NCBI GenBank assembly: GCA_016200915.1
Contig: JACQDV010000025.1
Span: 18,091 to 82,090, forward strand
Direction: 5' to 3'
Origin: Sphingobacteriales bacterium
GTDB taxonomy: Bacteria > Bacteroidota > Bacteroidia > Chitinophagales > Chitinophagaceae
DNA length: 64,000 nt
Part shown: in pieces, positions 30,178 to 39,109 of the stretch
How positions within the stretch are numbered: the first letter of the stretch is position 1
Layout of the letters: every line of letters begins with the position of its first letter
Notes under the pieces: model-generated
The model's input: the letters and a program-made list of their open reading frames with translations, nothing else
Told to the model about the DNA's origin: nothing
The model's database searches: none
Program-made: the position numbers and the translations under genes

Positions 30178-30990
30178 TTACCTTTTCCCCAACCAGAGCA
30201 ACCCATCAATCATCAGTTTATTTTGCATTTCACTGGAAAACTGGGAGGAGAGTTCTTTATTAGTGCCATGCTCATAGTCAATATCATTATGTCCCATGTT
30301 AATGTAGAGCATACGGTATTTTTTATTCGTCCATACAACAGGGTAATAACCACTATGCCATATTTCATACAGCTTTGGCCCGGTGCCCAATGGAAAACTG
30401 GTAGAATCAATGGACAATAAAATGTTGATGTCTTTATTTAAACGCAGATCTTTTTCCCAGCTATACCATTCATTAGCAGCTGAGCGGAAGGTGAGGGGCA
30501 AATGTTTGGTTGCAGCATGTGTACTGTCTTCCACCCGAAGTATGGCGGATGTTGGCCGCCAGGTATTGCCTTTATACTGACCGGCACCGATAAATTCATT
30601 ATGATACCAATCCCAGTTTTGCGGATAATCAGAAGGCGTTAAAGCAAACCCTGCAAAATGAAAACCCATCCAGCCGCCACCGTTGTCCATATATTTTTTA
30701 AAAGCGGTTCTTTGTTCCGGTGCTTCAGGTCTTGTATCTAAAAAAAGAATCACTTTATATTTTGAAAGCACCGTGTCATTTAACCGGCTCCAATCGTTAG
30801 TGGAATCAAAGATGAAGTTGTATTGCTTTGATGCATTATAAAACCATTTGTTGGCTTCATGCACAAAGCTGATGTGTGCAGCATCCTGTTTGGCGGTGAA
30901 GAAGGCGAGGACTTTAAAGGGGTTGTTTTTTTGCTGGGCTGAGGCAGTGCTTAGTACTGCAAGTAAAATAATGGTGGTGATTGATTTCAT
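30178..30990 (-). CDS. ThuA domain protein, secreted
   Basis: A 270-residue protein with a signal peptide (ends near TASAQQ) and a class I glutamine-amidotransferase-like ThuA fold: FKVLAFFTAK, VILFLDTRPEAPEQRTAFKKYMDNGGGWMGFHFAG and YRMLYINMGHND. ThuA was named for trehalose utilisation, and homologues in Bacteroidota are thought to act on sugars or to bind carbohydrate derivatives. The catalytic role is unproven. There is no sugar operon nearby. Confidence 0.87.
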   Translation of the reverse strand: MKSITTIILLAVLSTASAQQKNNPFKVLAFFTAKQDAAHISFVHEANKWFYNASKQYNFIFDSTNDWSRLNDTVLSKYKVILFLDTRPEAPEQRTAFKKYMDNGGGWMGFHFAGFALTPSDYPQNWDWYHNEFIGAGQYKGNTWRPTSAILRVEDSTHAATKHLPLTFRSAANEWYSWEKDLRLNKDINILLSIDSTSFPLGTGPKLYEIWHSGYYPVVWTNKKYRMLYINMGHNDIDYEHGTNKELSSQFSSEMQNKLMIDGLLWLGKR

Positions 30991-31080
30991 GTGGTATGAA
31001 ATTACGATAATGTTTAGTACAGCAGTTCCATCATCAATACCAGCACTTTCAGCAGATTACTACATTACCGCTATGCACAA

Positions 31081-31223
31081 AGCAATGCTTCGTTCCTCGC
31101 AATGACGCTTTAGTGTGCACCGTCATTGCGAGACTTGCGTAGCTTGTCGTGGCAATCTGCTCTTGCAAAATTAAGTATGCTGCTATTCATACTGCAGATT
31201 GCTTCGTTCCTCGCAATGACGCT
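31081..31223. repeat. REP-like repeat cluster, three units
   Basis: A 23-base sequence starting GCTTCGTTCCTCGCAATGAC occurs exactly at 31087-31109 and 31201-31223, and a diverged inverted unit (CGTCATTGCGAGACTTGCGT..., 31121-31161) lies between. Together they can fold into alternative long hairpins. The GAAGCAATCTGC / CGTCATTGCGAGGAACGAAG type of repeat is dispersed in many bacterial genomes. The cluster occupies most of the gap downstream of the LVIVD gene. Confidence 0.85.
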
Positions 31224-31231
31224 CTACTTCA

Positions 31232-32485
31232 CTATTTCCTCGCTGCCAAAAAGCTTAAGCGGCGAACATTGTCAATATTACTGTAATCGTATTGATATAA
31301 TCCATCATTACAAACGATCATCATCTTTTTATCAAAAGTAATTACATCATAAGGCTGGTTGCTGCCTATCTTTTTCAACAATACCAGAGCAGACGGGTTG
31401 CTGGCATTATATATTTTCACTGCTGTTTCATCACACACAAAGAGCAGGTTACCATCTTTGCTTAGCCCTGTTGGTTTTGTTAGTTGATAAGTCTTAACCA
31501 GTTTGCTATTTGCAAGGTCATTAATATCTATCACATGCAGTTCATTGGCATCACCACCACAGCCATCACCGGCATGTAAGGTTACATACGCATAGTTATC
31601 ATCAGCAATCACGGGGTCGCAGGCACGGCTATGTGCAAACTGTCCTGCCGCTACCGGATGTTGCGGATCAGTAACGTCATACATAAACATGCCCACAGCA
31701 GAACCAAGAAATAATTTACCCTTGAACGGGAATACCGTTTGCAAATCGAACCCGGCAAAAAAGCTGGTATCAACCTTAGGCGCAGCAGGATTGCTGATAT
31801 CAACAATACCGAGCGAATGCATTTCGGTAATAGCATATAAATGATCCTCCATTAATACCATACTGGCCATAGAACCACTTGTACCGGTTGATTTAACTCC
31901 GGCTGCATTAGCAGTAAGCATTTCAAATGCACAAAAGTCGCACATGGGCGGATAGCGATTGTTCACTTCCACAACCGTATCTCTTTCTATCCAGTCAGCA
32001 ACAATTTTATCCCCGGCTTGCGTATTAAACCCATTCACATACATACGTCCCGTAAAAAAGTTTTCTACTTTACTTACAATAGTTGCATTGCGGGGATTAG
32101 TAATATCTAGTGCCAGCAGGTCGCTGTACATATCCGCATATAAAATATTCCCCTTCACGGCTACATCCAGGTTACCGGGAATAGCAAGAAAAGCGATCTG
32201 CACCGGCAGAGAAGGGTTACTGTTGTCAATGATGTGAATACCCTTGTTAAGATCATTCAGGAAAATATAATTGTCTTTGATATAGATTTTACCGGCTTTG
32301 GTTACTGCCTGGCTCTGGCTGCCGTTGATACTAGCCAACGCTGTTGCTTTAGAGCTGTAAACAGGTGTGTACAGTTTGATGGTTTTGGTAGTAATATTGC
32401 TGTTTTTCTTACAAGCGATAGCGAAAATGGTAATGAACAAAACAGTTAAGAGGTGTGGTGTTATGAAGGATGTATTTTGTTTCAT
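31232..32485 (-). CDS. LVIVD-repeat beta-propeller lipoprotein
   Basis: A 417-residue protein with a signal ending in lipobox AIAC (KKN follows) and repeated propeller blades of the LVIVD type: GIHIIDNSNPSLPVQIAFL, LLALDITNPRNATIV, LGIVDISNPAAPKVD, MFMYDVTDPQHPVAAG and LHVIDINDLANSKLV. It should sit on the outer membrane or periplasmic face; LVIVD proteins have no known enzymatic activity. A CDFC pair and the CGG stretch may form a disulfide. Confidence 0.85.
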   Translation of the reverse strand: MKQNTSFITPHLLTVLFITIFAIACKKNSNITTKTIKLYTPVYSSKATALASINGSQSQAVTKAGKIYIKDNYIFLNDLNKGIHIIDNSNPSLPVQIAFLAIPGNLDVAVKGNILYADMYSDLLALDITNPRNATIVSKVENFFTGRMYVNGFNTQAGDKIVADWIERDTVVEVNNRYPPMCDFCAFEMLTANAAGVKSTGTSGSMASMVLMEDHLYAITEMHSLGIVDISNPAAPKVDTSFFAGFDLQTVFPFKGKLFLGSAVGMFMYDVTDPQHPVAAGQFAHSRACDPVIADDNYAYVTLHAGDGCGGDANELHVIDINDLANSKLVKTYQLTKPTGLSKDGNLLFVCDETAVKIYNASNPSALVLLKKIGSNQPYDVITFDKKMMIVCNDGLYQYDYSNIDNVRRLSFLAARK

Positions 32486-32661
32486 AAGCCTTTAGTTTTA
32501 TAGGTTGACAGTGGGTTTATAACTACCGTTGCACCGGTTGGCAATTATTTTTCACCGGCATTGATGAAGCTGCAACTACAAACCACAAACCAATTCTTTC
32601 TGCGGCTTTTTTGCACACCGGTGATTTTAGCAAGGAATTTGATATAGTTAAGGAAAAACCC

Positions 32662-33153
32662 ATGAAAAAATCCATCCTGCTTTCATTACTGGTAATGTCA
32701 ACAGTAACAGGTTTTGCCCAGTTAAAAACTACTCCTGTATGCGGGGTATTTGAAGTAAATGTGTTAAAAGGATCGGTGAATGATGTGATGCCTAATTTTA
32801 CTGCTGCAGAAATTAAAAAGAAACTTCCCTGCTTTACCAGTGAAGAACCGGAAGGTAAAGACAGTAAGTGTAATGGCGCCGTATTTTATAAAGACAGGGA
32901 TGTAAGCTTCTATACTTTTAGAGATTATATTGTAATTGGTCCTGCCTTTAAAGGAAGAACCAATATGCCGGTGATTGGCACTAAACGCAACAGTCTTTTT
33001 AATAAGTTGGGGAATCCACAGTTAAAAGACCCTAAATGGGATGCTTATCAAACTCAATATGGCTGTTTGATATTGTATTATGATGCACAGAACAAAGTGA
33101 ACCGGATCATCATGTCAACCAAAGGAACAGATGAAATTGATTTGTGTCAATGA
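32662..33153 (+). CDS. Hypothetical secreted protein
   Basis: A 163-residue protein with a signal peptide (MKKSILLSLLVMSTVTGFAQ) and four cysteines in the mature part (PVCGVFE, LPCFTS, SKCNGA, YGCLI) plus one near the C-terminus. No family is recognised. The longer TTG-started frame would put 17 charged residues before the signal and is rejected. Stuttered GGTTTGTGG-type sequences flank the gene in opposite orientation (32576-32591 and 33161-33183). Confidence 0.65.
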   Translation: MKKSILLSLLVMSTVTGFAQLKTTPVCGVFEVNVLKGSVNDVMPNFTAAEIKKKLPCFTSEEPEGKDSKCNGAVFYKDRDVSFYTFRDYIVIGPAFKGRTNMPVIGTKRNSLFNKLGNPQLKDPKWDAYQTQYGCLILYYDAQNKVNRIIMSTKGTDEIDLCQ

Positions 33154-33322
33154 TATGAGTGGTTTGTGGTTTATGGTTTGTAGTTGAAGAAAGTTCTAAA
33201 TAATTTGATATTAAAATGAAAACTTATTTTAAATGGTTATCATTTTTAAATTCACCTTCCACATAATTATAAAATTGAGTTATTGCGCAATTGTCACATT
33301 TTCACATTTGCTAATTGTCAAA

Positions 33323-34222
33323 TTAATTTTTATTGATCATCACCGATGTCATAGTTAAAGAACCTGCCACGGCTTTATCATTGAATAAAGAAACATTATC
33401 AGTTTCTTCTTTTAATGCCAGTGTATATAACAATGGTAAGTAATGTTCCGGTGTGGGAATAGATAATTGAAATGGTTTTCCCTGTGCATTATAATTGATT
33501 AATGAGGAGTGATCACCATTTAAAATAAAACGTTTCATTTTTTCACTTGCTTCCAATGCCCAGTCGTAACCATAATTATCAGCTTTTAATTTATCCCATG
33601 CCACCATGCCTAAATTATGTACCATATTACCACTGCCAACAATCAATACACCTTTATTACGAAGCGTTGCTAATTCTTTTGCGAGTTCATAATGATATTG
33701 TGGTGTTTGGTAATAATCTAAGCTCATTTGTATCACGGGCACATCTGCTTTTGGATATAAATGTTTGATTACACTCCACGCCCCATGATCCAATCCCCAT
33801 TTATCATCCAACCCAACTTCAGTTTTCTTCACTATTTCTTTTGTTTCTTTTGCTAAATCAGGACTGCCTGGTGCAGGATATTCCACTTTAAATAATGCTT
33901 CCGGAAATCCACCAAAATCATGAATGGTGCGGGGATGCTCCATGGCTGTTACAAAAGTTCCTTTGGTTTCCCAGTGAGCGGATACACAAAGGATGGCATT
34001 AGGCTTTGGTATCTCTTTGCTGATGTTACGGAAACCGGTTACAAATTCATTTTCTTCAATGGCATTCATCGGGCTGCCATGACCTAAAAACAATACCGGC
34101 ATTCTATCCGTATTGCTTAAAGGCGAGGTCATCTTATTGAGTTCATTAAGTTTCATAGCTGCTCCTGCAAAAGGCACCGCTGCTAACGGTGCCATTGTTT
34201 TTATAAATTGTTTTCTGTTCAT
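33323..34222 (-). CDS. 4,5-DOPA dioxygenase extradiol family (class III ring-cleavage), YgiD-like
   Basis: A 299-residue LigB-type dioxygenase with metal ligands His48 (LGHGSP), His83 (SAHWE), His202 (NMVHNLG) and His260 (TPEHYLP), in the pattern of E. coli YgiD, plus the conserved HDFGGFPEALF and LDHGAWSV. YgiD cleaves catechols such as L-DOPA. An N-terminal extension (MNRKQFIKTMAPLAAVPFAGAA) looks like a Tat-like export signal, unusual for YgiD. It is the last gene of the amidase/AraC operon, one base after the NTF2-like gene. Confidence 0.88.
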   Translation of the reverse strand: MNRKQFIKTMAPLAAVPFAGAAMKLNELNKMTSPLSNTDRMPVLFLGHGSPMNAIEENEFVTGFRNISKEIPKPNAILCVSAHWETKGTFVTAMEHPRTIHDFGGFPEALFKVEYPAPGSPDLAKETKEIVKKTEVGLDDKWGLDHGAWSVIKHLYPKADVPVIQMSLDYYQTPQYHYELAKELATLRNKGVLIVGSGNMVHNLGMVAWDKLKADNYGYDWALEASEKMKRFILNGDHSSLINYNAQGKPFQLSIPTPEHYLPLLYTLALKEETDNVSLFNDKAVAGSLTMTSVMINKN

Positions 34223-34223
34223 A

Positions 34224-34832
34224 TTACTTACCTAATCCTAATTGATTCATGTAAGTTTGGTTATCCCAATATAAAGATTCTTCAATCATCACACCATCTT
34301 TCCATATACCAATGGTAGCCATCGGAATTTTAAATGCCTTACCGGTTGGCTGAATGAATTTACCATTTCCAATCGGCATAGGGTTGGTAAAAGTTCCTTC
34401 CATAACACCGGTAACAGCTGTAAAGTTACCTGATCCAAAACGAATAGGGTGTTCTTTAATACGTGTATCGGGTGCATACACAAACATGGTTTTTAAATCT
34501 TCAATGTGTTTTTCAATTCCGGTGGTAAAATGTCCGTCGGGCCAGTTTACTTTAATGTCTTTGGCATGGCTCTCGTGTAATCTTGTCCATTCCTGGTTGG
34601 TGAATACAGTAAAGTCAAGCGTATCAAAAGTAACCAGGTTCTTTTCAATGGTTTCGTTGTTAGCAGTAAGTGTTTTGATCTGGTTACGCAGTGAATCAAT
34701 TTCTGATTGACTGGTTGCTGTGCTGCCACTGTTACAACTGCTGATAGTAAATAGTATAGCAGATAATATAATTGCTCCTGAGATTTTGAAAGAGGCTGTT
34801 CGCTTTTTCATTGTGTTGTATTTAATTTTCAT
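34224..34832 (-). CDS. SnoaL/NTF2-like lipoprotein
   Basis: A 202-residue protein with a signal ending in lipobox ISSC, a short coiled-coil stretch (SEIDSLRNQIKTLTANNETIEKN) and then a SnoaL-like domain (FTNQEWTRLHESHAKDIKVNWPDG, FGSGNFTAVTGVMEGTF, MATIGIWKDGVMIEESLYWD). SnoaL-like proteins include polyketide cyclases and many uncharacterised ligand binders. Met8 at 34811 is an alternative start. It abuts the dioxygenase gene. Confidence 0.75.
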   Translation of the reverse strand: MKIKYNTMKKRTASFKISGAIILSAILFTISSCNSGSTATSQSEIDSLRNQIKTLTANNETIEKNLVTFDTLDFTVFTNQEWTRLHESHAKDIKVNWPDGHFTTGIEKHIEDLKTMFVYAPDTRIKEHPIRFGSGNFTAVTGVMEGTFTNPMPIGNGKFIQPTGKAFKIPMATIGIWKDGVMIEESLYWDNQTYMNQLGLGK

Positions 34833-34928
34833 ATTTGATTTGATAACACAAAGGTCCGCCAGGAATCAAAGCGGATGGTAACAGTTTTAGGAAAAGCTGT
34901 TGTAATTTTCGGAAAAAGGGGAGAAGTA

Positions 34929-35765
34929 TCAGGCTTTTTGCATCAGTTTACGCATCTCTTCCCTGAACTCTTTGGGTGTTTGTCCTGACTTCTTTTTAAA
35001 GACATTGGTGAAATAGGCTTTTTCTTTATAGCCAAGATCAAATCCTATTTCGGAGATGGTTTTATCGGTGGTAGTTAAAAGATTTTTTGCTTCCAGCAGT
35101 TTACGTGTTTCAATAATTTCAGATACACTTTGATGAACAATGTTCTGGCAGATGATATTGAGGTTACGGCTGCTCATAAATAATTTCTCTGCATAAAATT
35201 CAACTCCTTCGGGTCGGTGGAAATTGTTTTCCAGTAATTGTAAAAAGTTTTTGAATGAAGCACTTTGAGATTTAATCGAAGCATCTTCTTCGGGATGCTG
35301 CTTTTTTCTTTCAGATTCAATCATTATGAACAAAGTACTCAGCAGTTGTTTTATTACTGCATAATCGGGCGCCGCTTGTTGCATTTCCCCACTGATCATC
35401 TCACATAATGCTGCCAGTCTTTTAAAGCATAGATCATTGTTTAAAACAAGATTCGCATTATCATGATACCACGAATACAGTTGGAAAGTAGTTTCAGCAA
35501 TAAACTCACTTTTAAAACGGATGACCCACAAAAAACATTTGCCTTGATTTACCAATGGTTTTACCCGATGTATTTTTCCTTTGGTAACAAAGCTTATAAA
35601 GGGAGCATCAAATACCGTTGTTTTAAAATCAATAAAATGTTCTAACTGACCTTCTGTACCGATGATCAGTTCTTCATAATCATGACCATGTGGATCGTTG
35701 AGTATGGTTTCAATTCGTTTTGCTTCAGTTGCATCAACGGAGAATATTTTGAATGTTTCTGTCAT
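34929..35765 (-). CDS. AraC family transcriptional regulator
   Basis: A 278-residue regulator with an N-terminal cupin-like sensor (about 20-100, HGHDYEELIIGTEGQLEHFIDF) and a C-terminal AraC helix-turn-helix (FYAEKLFMSSRNLNIICQNIVHQSVSEII and KTISEIGFDLGYKEKAYFTNVFKKKSGQTPKEFR). It starts 6 bases after the amidase stop, so it is inside that operon and may regulate it. The ATTGCTGAT site of the 22-24 kb region is absent here. Confidence 0.9.
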   Translation of the reverse strand: MTETFKIFSVDATEAKRIETILNDPHGHDYEELIIGTEGQLEHFIDFKTTVFDAPFISFVTKGKIHRVKPLVNQGKCFLWVIRFKSEFIAETTFQLYSWYHDNANLVLNNDLCFKRLAALCEMISGEMQQAAPDYAVIKQLLSTLFIMIESERKKQHPEEDASIKSQSASFKNFLQLLENNFHRPEGVEFYAEKLFMSSRNLNIICQNIVHQSVSEIIETRKLLEAKNLLTTTDKTISEIGFDLGYKEKAYFTNVFKKKSGQTPKEFREEMRKLMQKA

Positions 35766-35771
35766 TAATGA

Positions 35772-37394
35772 TTATCCTTTTAAAAACTTAGGTGCCTCTC
35801 TTTTCTTAGTTGCCTGTTCATACGCATAAGCAAACTTTATTATTTCACCTTCCTGGTAAGCACCTGCGATAAACGATAATCCAACAGGCAATTCATGTAC
35901 TGTACCCATCGGTACGGTGATATGCGGATAACCGGCCATTGCAGCAGGCGGACAGAAATAAAAACCCGTATCATAATCACCATTGATCAAATCAATAAGA
36001 TTAGCATAACCAATACTGGTGCCGATAATACCATCTAATTTATCTTTTGCCATCATATCGTTAATGATCTTTCTGCAGCTGGTTGTTTTAGCAACCGCAT
36101 CTTTATATTCTTTAGTATCGAGACCAGTTCTTACTTCACACATTTCTAATATTTCCTGTTTAAACCATGGCATAGCTTCGGCTTCATTCTTTTTATTAAA
36201 GTCAATGACATCCATTAGTGTTTTAACAGGCGCATTGGCTTTGGCTAAATATTTATTTACGCCATCTTTAAATTCATATTGCAGTACGGTAAATTCTGCT
36301 TCTCCATTTTTTTCAACAGCTTTCATCAGTTCCACTTCAACAGTTTCTGCTCCTGATTTTTTTATTTGTTCAATGGCTTCTTTGTACAAAGCCACTACGT
36401 CAGGATGACCGGTTAAGAATTTTTTCTCTACACCAATTCGTTTTCCTTTCAATCCATTTGCATCTAAGAAAGTGGTATAATCTTTTTGTGCTTTGTCTTT
36501 GCTTTCATTCGTTACTGCATCATCAGCGTCCACGCCGGTTAATGCACTGAGTAATATTGCAGCATCTTTCACTGTTCTTGCCATTGGCCCTGCTGTATCC
36601 TGTGTGGCTGAAATAGGGATGATACCGCTTCGGCTCAAAAGACCTACCGTTGGTTTTATACCAACAACACCACAAAACGAAGAAGGCGCTATCACCGATC
36701 CATCCGTTTCAGTACCTATTGCAATCGCACATAAATTAGCTGATACGGCAGCACCGGAACCCGAACTGGAGCCACAGGCATTGCGGGTTAACATGATGGG
36801 ATTTTTTGTTTGTCCGCCACGGCTGCTCCAGCCACTGGTGCTCCTTGTAGAACGGAAGTTGGCCCACTCACTTAAATTAGTTTTGCCTAATAACACTGCA
36901 CCCGCTTCTCTTAATTTACCAATGATGAATGCATCTTTTGCCGCTTTATTACCAACCAAAGCCAACGCACCGGCTGTTGTCATCATTTTATCTCCGGTAT
37001 TAATATTGTCTTTTATTAAAACAGGTATGCCATGTAAAGGTCCACGAAGTTTTCCTTCTTTTCGCTCCTTATCCATTGCCTCTGCTATTGATACAGCATC
37101 AGGATTTACTTCAATCACTGCATTAATCGCCGGGCCTGATTTATCAATAGCATCAATTCGTTTTAAATACATTTCAGTAATGGACTTAGAAGTGTAATCT
37201 CCACTTTTCATCTTTTCCTGTAGCTGATCAATAGTGATTTCGTTCAACGCAAAATCATCTTTAAAAACATCATCACCAATGGCGGCGACTGTTTGCTTTT
37301 CTTTTTGATCGGCCGAATTGCAGGCGGCCGTAGTTAATGCAGCAACTGATAATCCTGTAAGTGAAGTGTTGCGTATAAAATTTCTCCTGTTCAT
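35772..37394 (-). CDS. Amidase signature enzyme, Tat lipoprotein
   Basis: A 540-residue amidase with the Ser-cisSer-Lys triad: Lys128 (GIPVLIKDN), the Gly/Ser-rich CGSSSGSGAAV (207-217) and Ser233 in GTETDGSVIAP. The N-terminus is MNRRNFIRNT with a hydrophobic stretch ending TTAAC (Cys25), a Tat signal with a lipobox, so it should act on the periplasmic side. Signature amidases hydrolyse varied amides. The longer frame adds 22 residues before the Tat motif, so ATG 37394 is chosen. It leads an operon with AraC, SnoaL-like and dioxygenase genes and is divergent from an amino-acid permease. Confidence 0.9.
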   Translation of the reverse strand: MNRRNFIRNTSLTGLSVAALTTAACNSADQKEKQTVAAIGDDVFKDDFALNEITIDQLQEKMKSGDYTSKSITEMYLKRIDAIDKSGPAINAVIEVNPDAVSIAEAMDKERKEGKLRGPLHGIPVLIKDNINTGDKMMTTAGALALVGNKAAKDAFIIGKLREAGAVLLGKTNLSEWANFRSTRSTSGWSSRGGQTKNPIMLTRNACGSSSGSGAAVSANLCAIAIGTETDGSVIAPSSFCGVVGIKPTVGLLSRSGIIPISATQDTAGPMARTVKDAAILLSALTGVDADDAVTNESKDKAQKDYTTFLDANGLKGKRIGVEKKFLTGHPDVVALYKEAIEQIKKSGAETVEVELMKAVEKNGEAEFTVLQYEFKDGVNKYLAKANAPVKTLMDVIDFNKKNEAEAMPWFKQEILEMCEVRTGLDTKEYKDAVAKTTSCRKIINDMMAKDKLDGIIGTSIGYANLIDLINGDYDTGFYFCPPAAMAGYPHITVPMGTVHELPVGLSFIAGAYQEGEIIKFAYAYEQATKKREAPKFLKG

Positions 37395-37503
37395 AGCAGT
37401 TAATTTACGAAGTATGAATTTAGTTATTTCTGAAATGGAATAAGGCTCCTGTTTAATCAAATCATTTTCCTATATTCATTTTTAATATCACCCAAACAAC
37501 TGC

Positions 37504-38955
37504 ATGGCAAAACCACAATTAGCAAAAACAATTGGTCTGTACTCTGCCACCATGCTGGTAATAGGCAGTGTAATTGGCAGCAATATTTTTATGAAGCCGG
37601 CTACAATGGCGGCACAGCTTTGTTCTCCTTATCTCATTATCATTGTTTGGATAATGGCTGGTATTGTAAGTCTTTTTGGAGCAATGGCATTTGCTGAATT
37701 GGGTACCATGTTTCCTGAAACAGGAGGACAGTATGTGTATCTCCGTTATGCTTATGGTGATTTAATTGCCTATTTAAACGGATGGGGTGCTGTAGCAGTT
37801 GTTAATACTGCTGCGATTGCTGCTGCAGGATATGTATGTGCTTCTTATGCTGGTTATTTTATTCATCTGCCACCAATAAGCGCTGCTGCTGAGCATTCCA
37901 TTGTGTGGCATGTTCCGCTGATTGGAGATATTATGCCTTTGCAAAACTTCAGTGTAAAGATGCTGGCCATCCTGCTTATTTTAATTTTTACTGTTATCAA
38001 TTATTTAAGTGTTAAGTATGGTAATGCATTGCAGTTTGTTTCTACCATTTTAAAAACAGCTGCTATTGCTTTACTTATTATTGGAATTTTATTTTCAGGT
38101 AAAGGTCATGTGTCCAACTTTTTTACGAATGCTCCCACATTTAATTTAGGTGGCTGGAAATTATTAGGTGCTTTTATGGCTGCTACCACCGGTGCGTTTG
38201 CTGCCTATGATGGATGGAATAATTTGAATATGGTGGCAGGTGAAATAAAAAACCCCACCAAAAACATCAACAGAAGTTTAATTATTGGACTATGGGCATG
38301 TATATTAATTTATACATTGGTTACGCTTTCTTATATATATGTATTGCCGGTTGAAAAAATGGCGCAATCGCCACTTGTTGCCAGTGATGCCACCGCTGTA
38401 ATTATGGGTACAATTGGCGGAACGATCATAGCTGTGTTAATTATGCTTTCATCAATCAGTAATGTAAGTGTAAACCTGCTGGCCAATTCAAGAATGATAT
38501 TTGCCATGAGTGAATCGAAACTATTTTTTGATTTTGCAGGCAAAGTTCATCCCCGTTTTAAAACACCGGGTAATTCCGTATTAATACTTGGTGTGTGGAG
38601 TTGTGTATTGGTATTAAGCGGATCATTTGATGTACTGGCAGATATGTTTGTTTTTATGAGCTGGGTGTTTTACGGATTGGTGATACTGGGATTATTTATA
38701 TTAAGAAAAAAAATGCCAGATGCTGAACGACCATATAAAGCATGGGGTTATCCTGTTGTCCCATTATTCTTTCTTGCGTTTACAGCGGTTTATATTGTGA
38801 GTAATTTAATTACTGATATTAATAATTACATGGAAGGGAAATCACATATCATTAACTCCGTATTCGGTATTATTCTTACAGTTATTGGCATTCCATTATA
38901 TTATTATTTTAAGATACGGAACAAAAAAGCAGCAGCATCAGCTGAAGATCAATAA
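37504..38955 (+). CDS. APC superfamily amino acid permease
   Basis: A 483-residue inner-membrane protein with about twelve helices. Helix 1 has GSVIGSNIFMKPATMA, where the unwound GSGIF-type motif binds the substrate amino group, and helix 6 has TTGAFAAYDGWNNLNMVAGEIKNPTKN. This is the APA/LAT branch (basic or neutral amino-acid exchangers). It is divergent from the amidase with 109 bases between, so the two may share control, and amide hydrolysis could supply its substrate. Confidence 0.92.
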   Translation: MAKPQLAKTIGLYSATMLVIGSVIGSNIFMKPATMAAQLCSPYLIIIVWIMAGIVSLFGAMAFAELGTMFPETGGQYVYLRYAYGDLIAYLNGWGAVAVVNTAAIAAAGYVCASYAGYFIHLPPISAAAEHSIVWHVPLIGDIMPLQNFSVKMLAILLILIFTVINYLSVKYGNALQFVSTILKTAAIALLIIGILFSGKGHVSNFFTNAPTFNLGGWKLLGAFMAATTGAFAAYDGWNNLNMVAGEIKNPTKNINRSLIIGLWACILIYTLVTLSYIYVLPVEKMAQSPLVASDATAVIMGTIGGTIIAVLIMLSSISNVSVNLLANSRMIFAMSESKLFFDFAGKVHPRFKTPGNSVLILGVWSCVLVLSGSFDVLADMFVFMSWVFYGLVILGLFILRKKMPDAERPYKAWGYPVVPLFFLAFTAVYIVSNLITDINNYMEGKSHIINSVFGIILTVIGIPLYYYFKIRNKKAAASAEDQ

Positions 38956-39043
38956 GAATAAGAATCAGAACATTAACAGGTTGTTGTATCACAATAAGCT
39001 GCTTTGGCTAAACGTTTGTAAGTTTAGAAAAGACCAGCATAGC

Positions 39044-39074
39044 TTGTCACTTTAACCCTGGGAAGCTATCTTTG
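39044..39074 (+). promoter_or_regulatory. Full promoter for the NlpC/P60 gene
   Basis: TTG at 39044-39046 and TATCTTTG at 39067-39074 are separated by 20 bases; the start codon follows 36 bases later. Confidence 0.6.
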
Positions 39075-39109
39075 CGGCGGTTTAAAAATTACCAACTAAA
39101 TGGAAGACG

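Noticed and set aside
31081..31223. CRISPR-like array
   Set aside because: Only two exact copies and one diverged inverted unit, with unequal spacing and no cas genes; a REP-type cluster fits better.
36493..37197. Long plus-strand open frame (234 codons) opposite the amidase gene
   Set aside because: It is the antisense shadow of the amidase coding sequence, rich in Ser/Ala/Pro/Leu and without family resemblance, promoter or start context.
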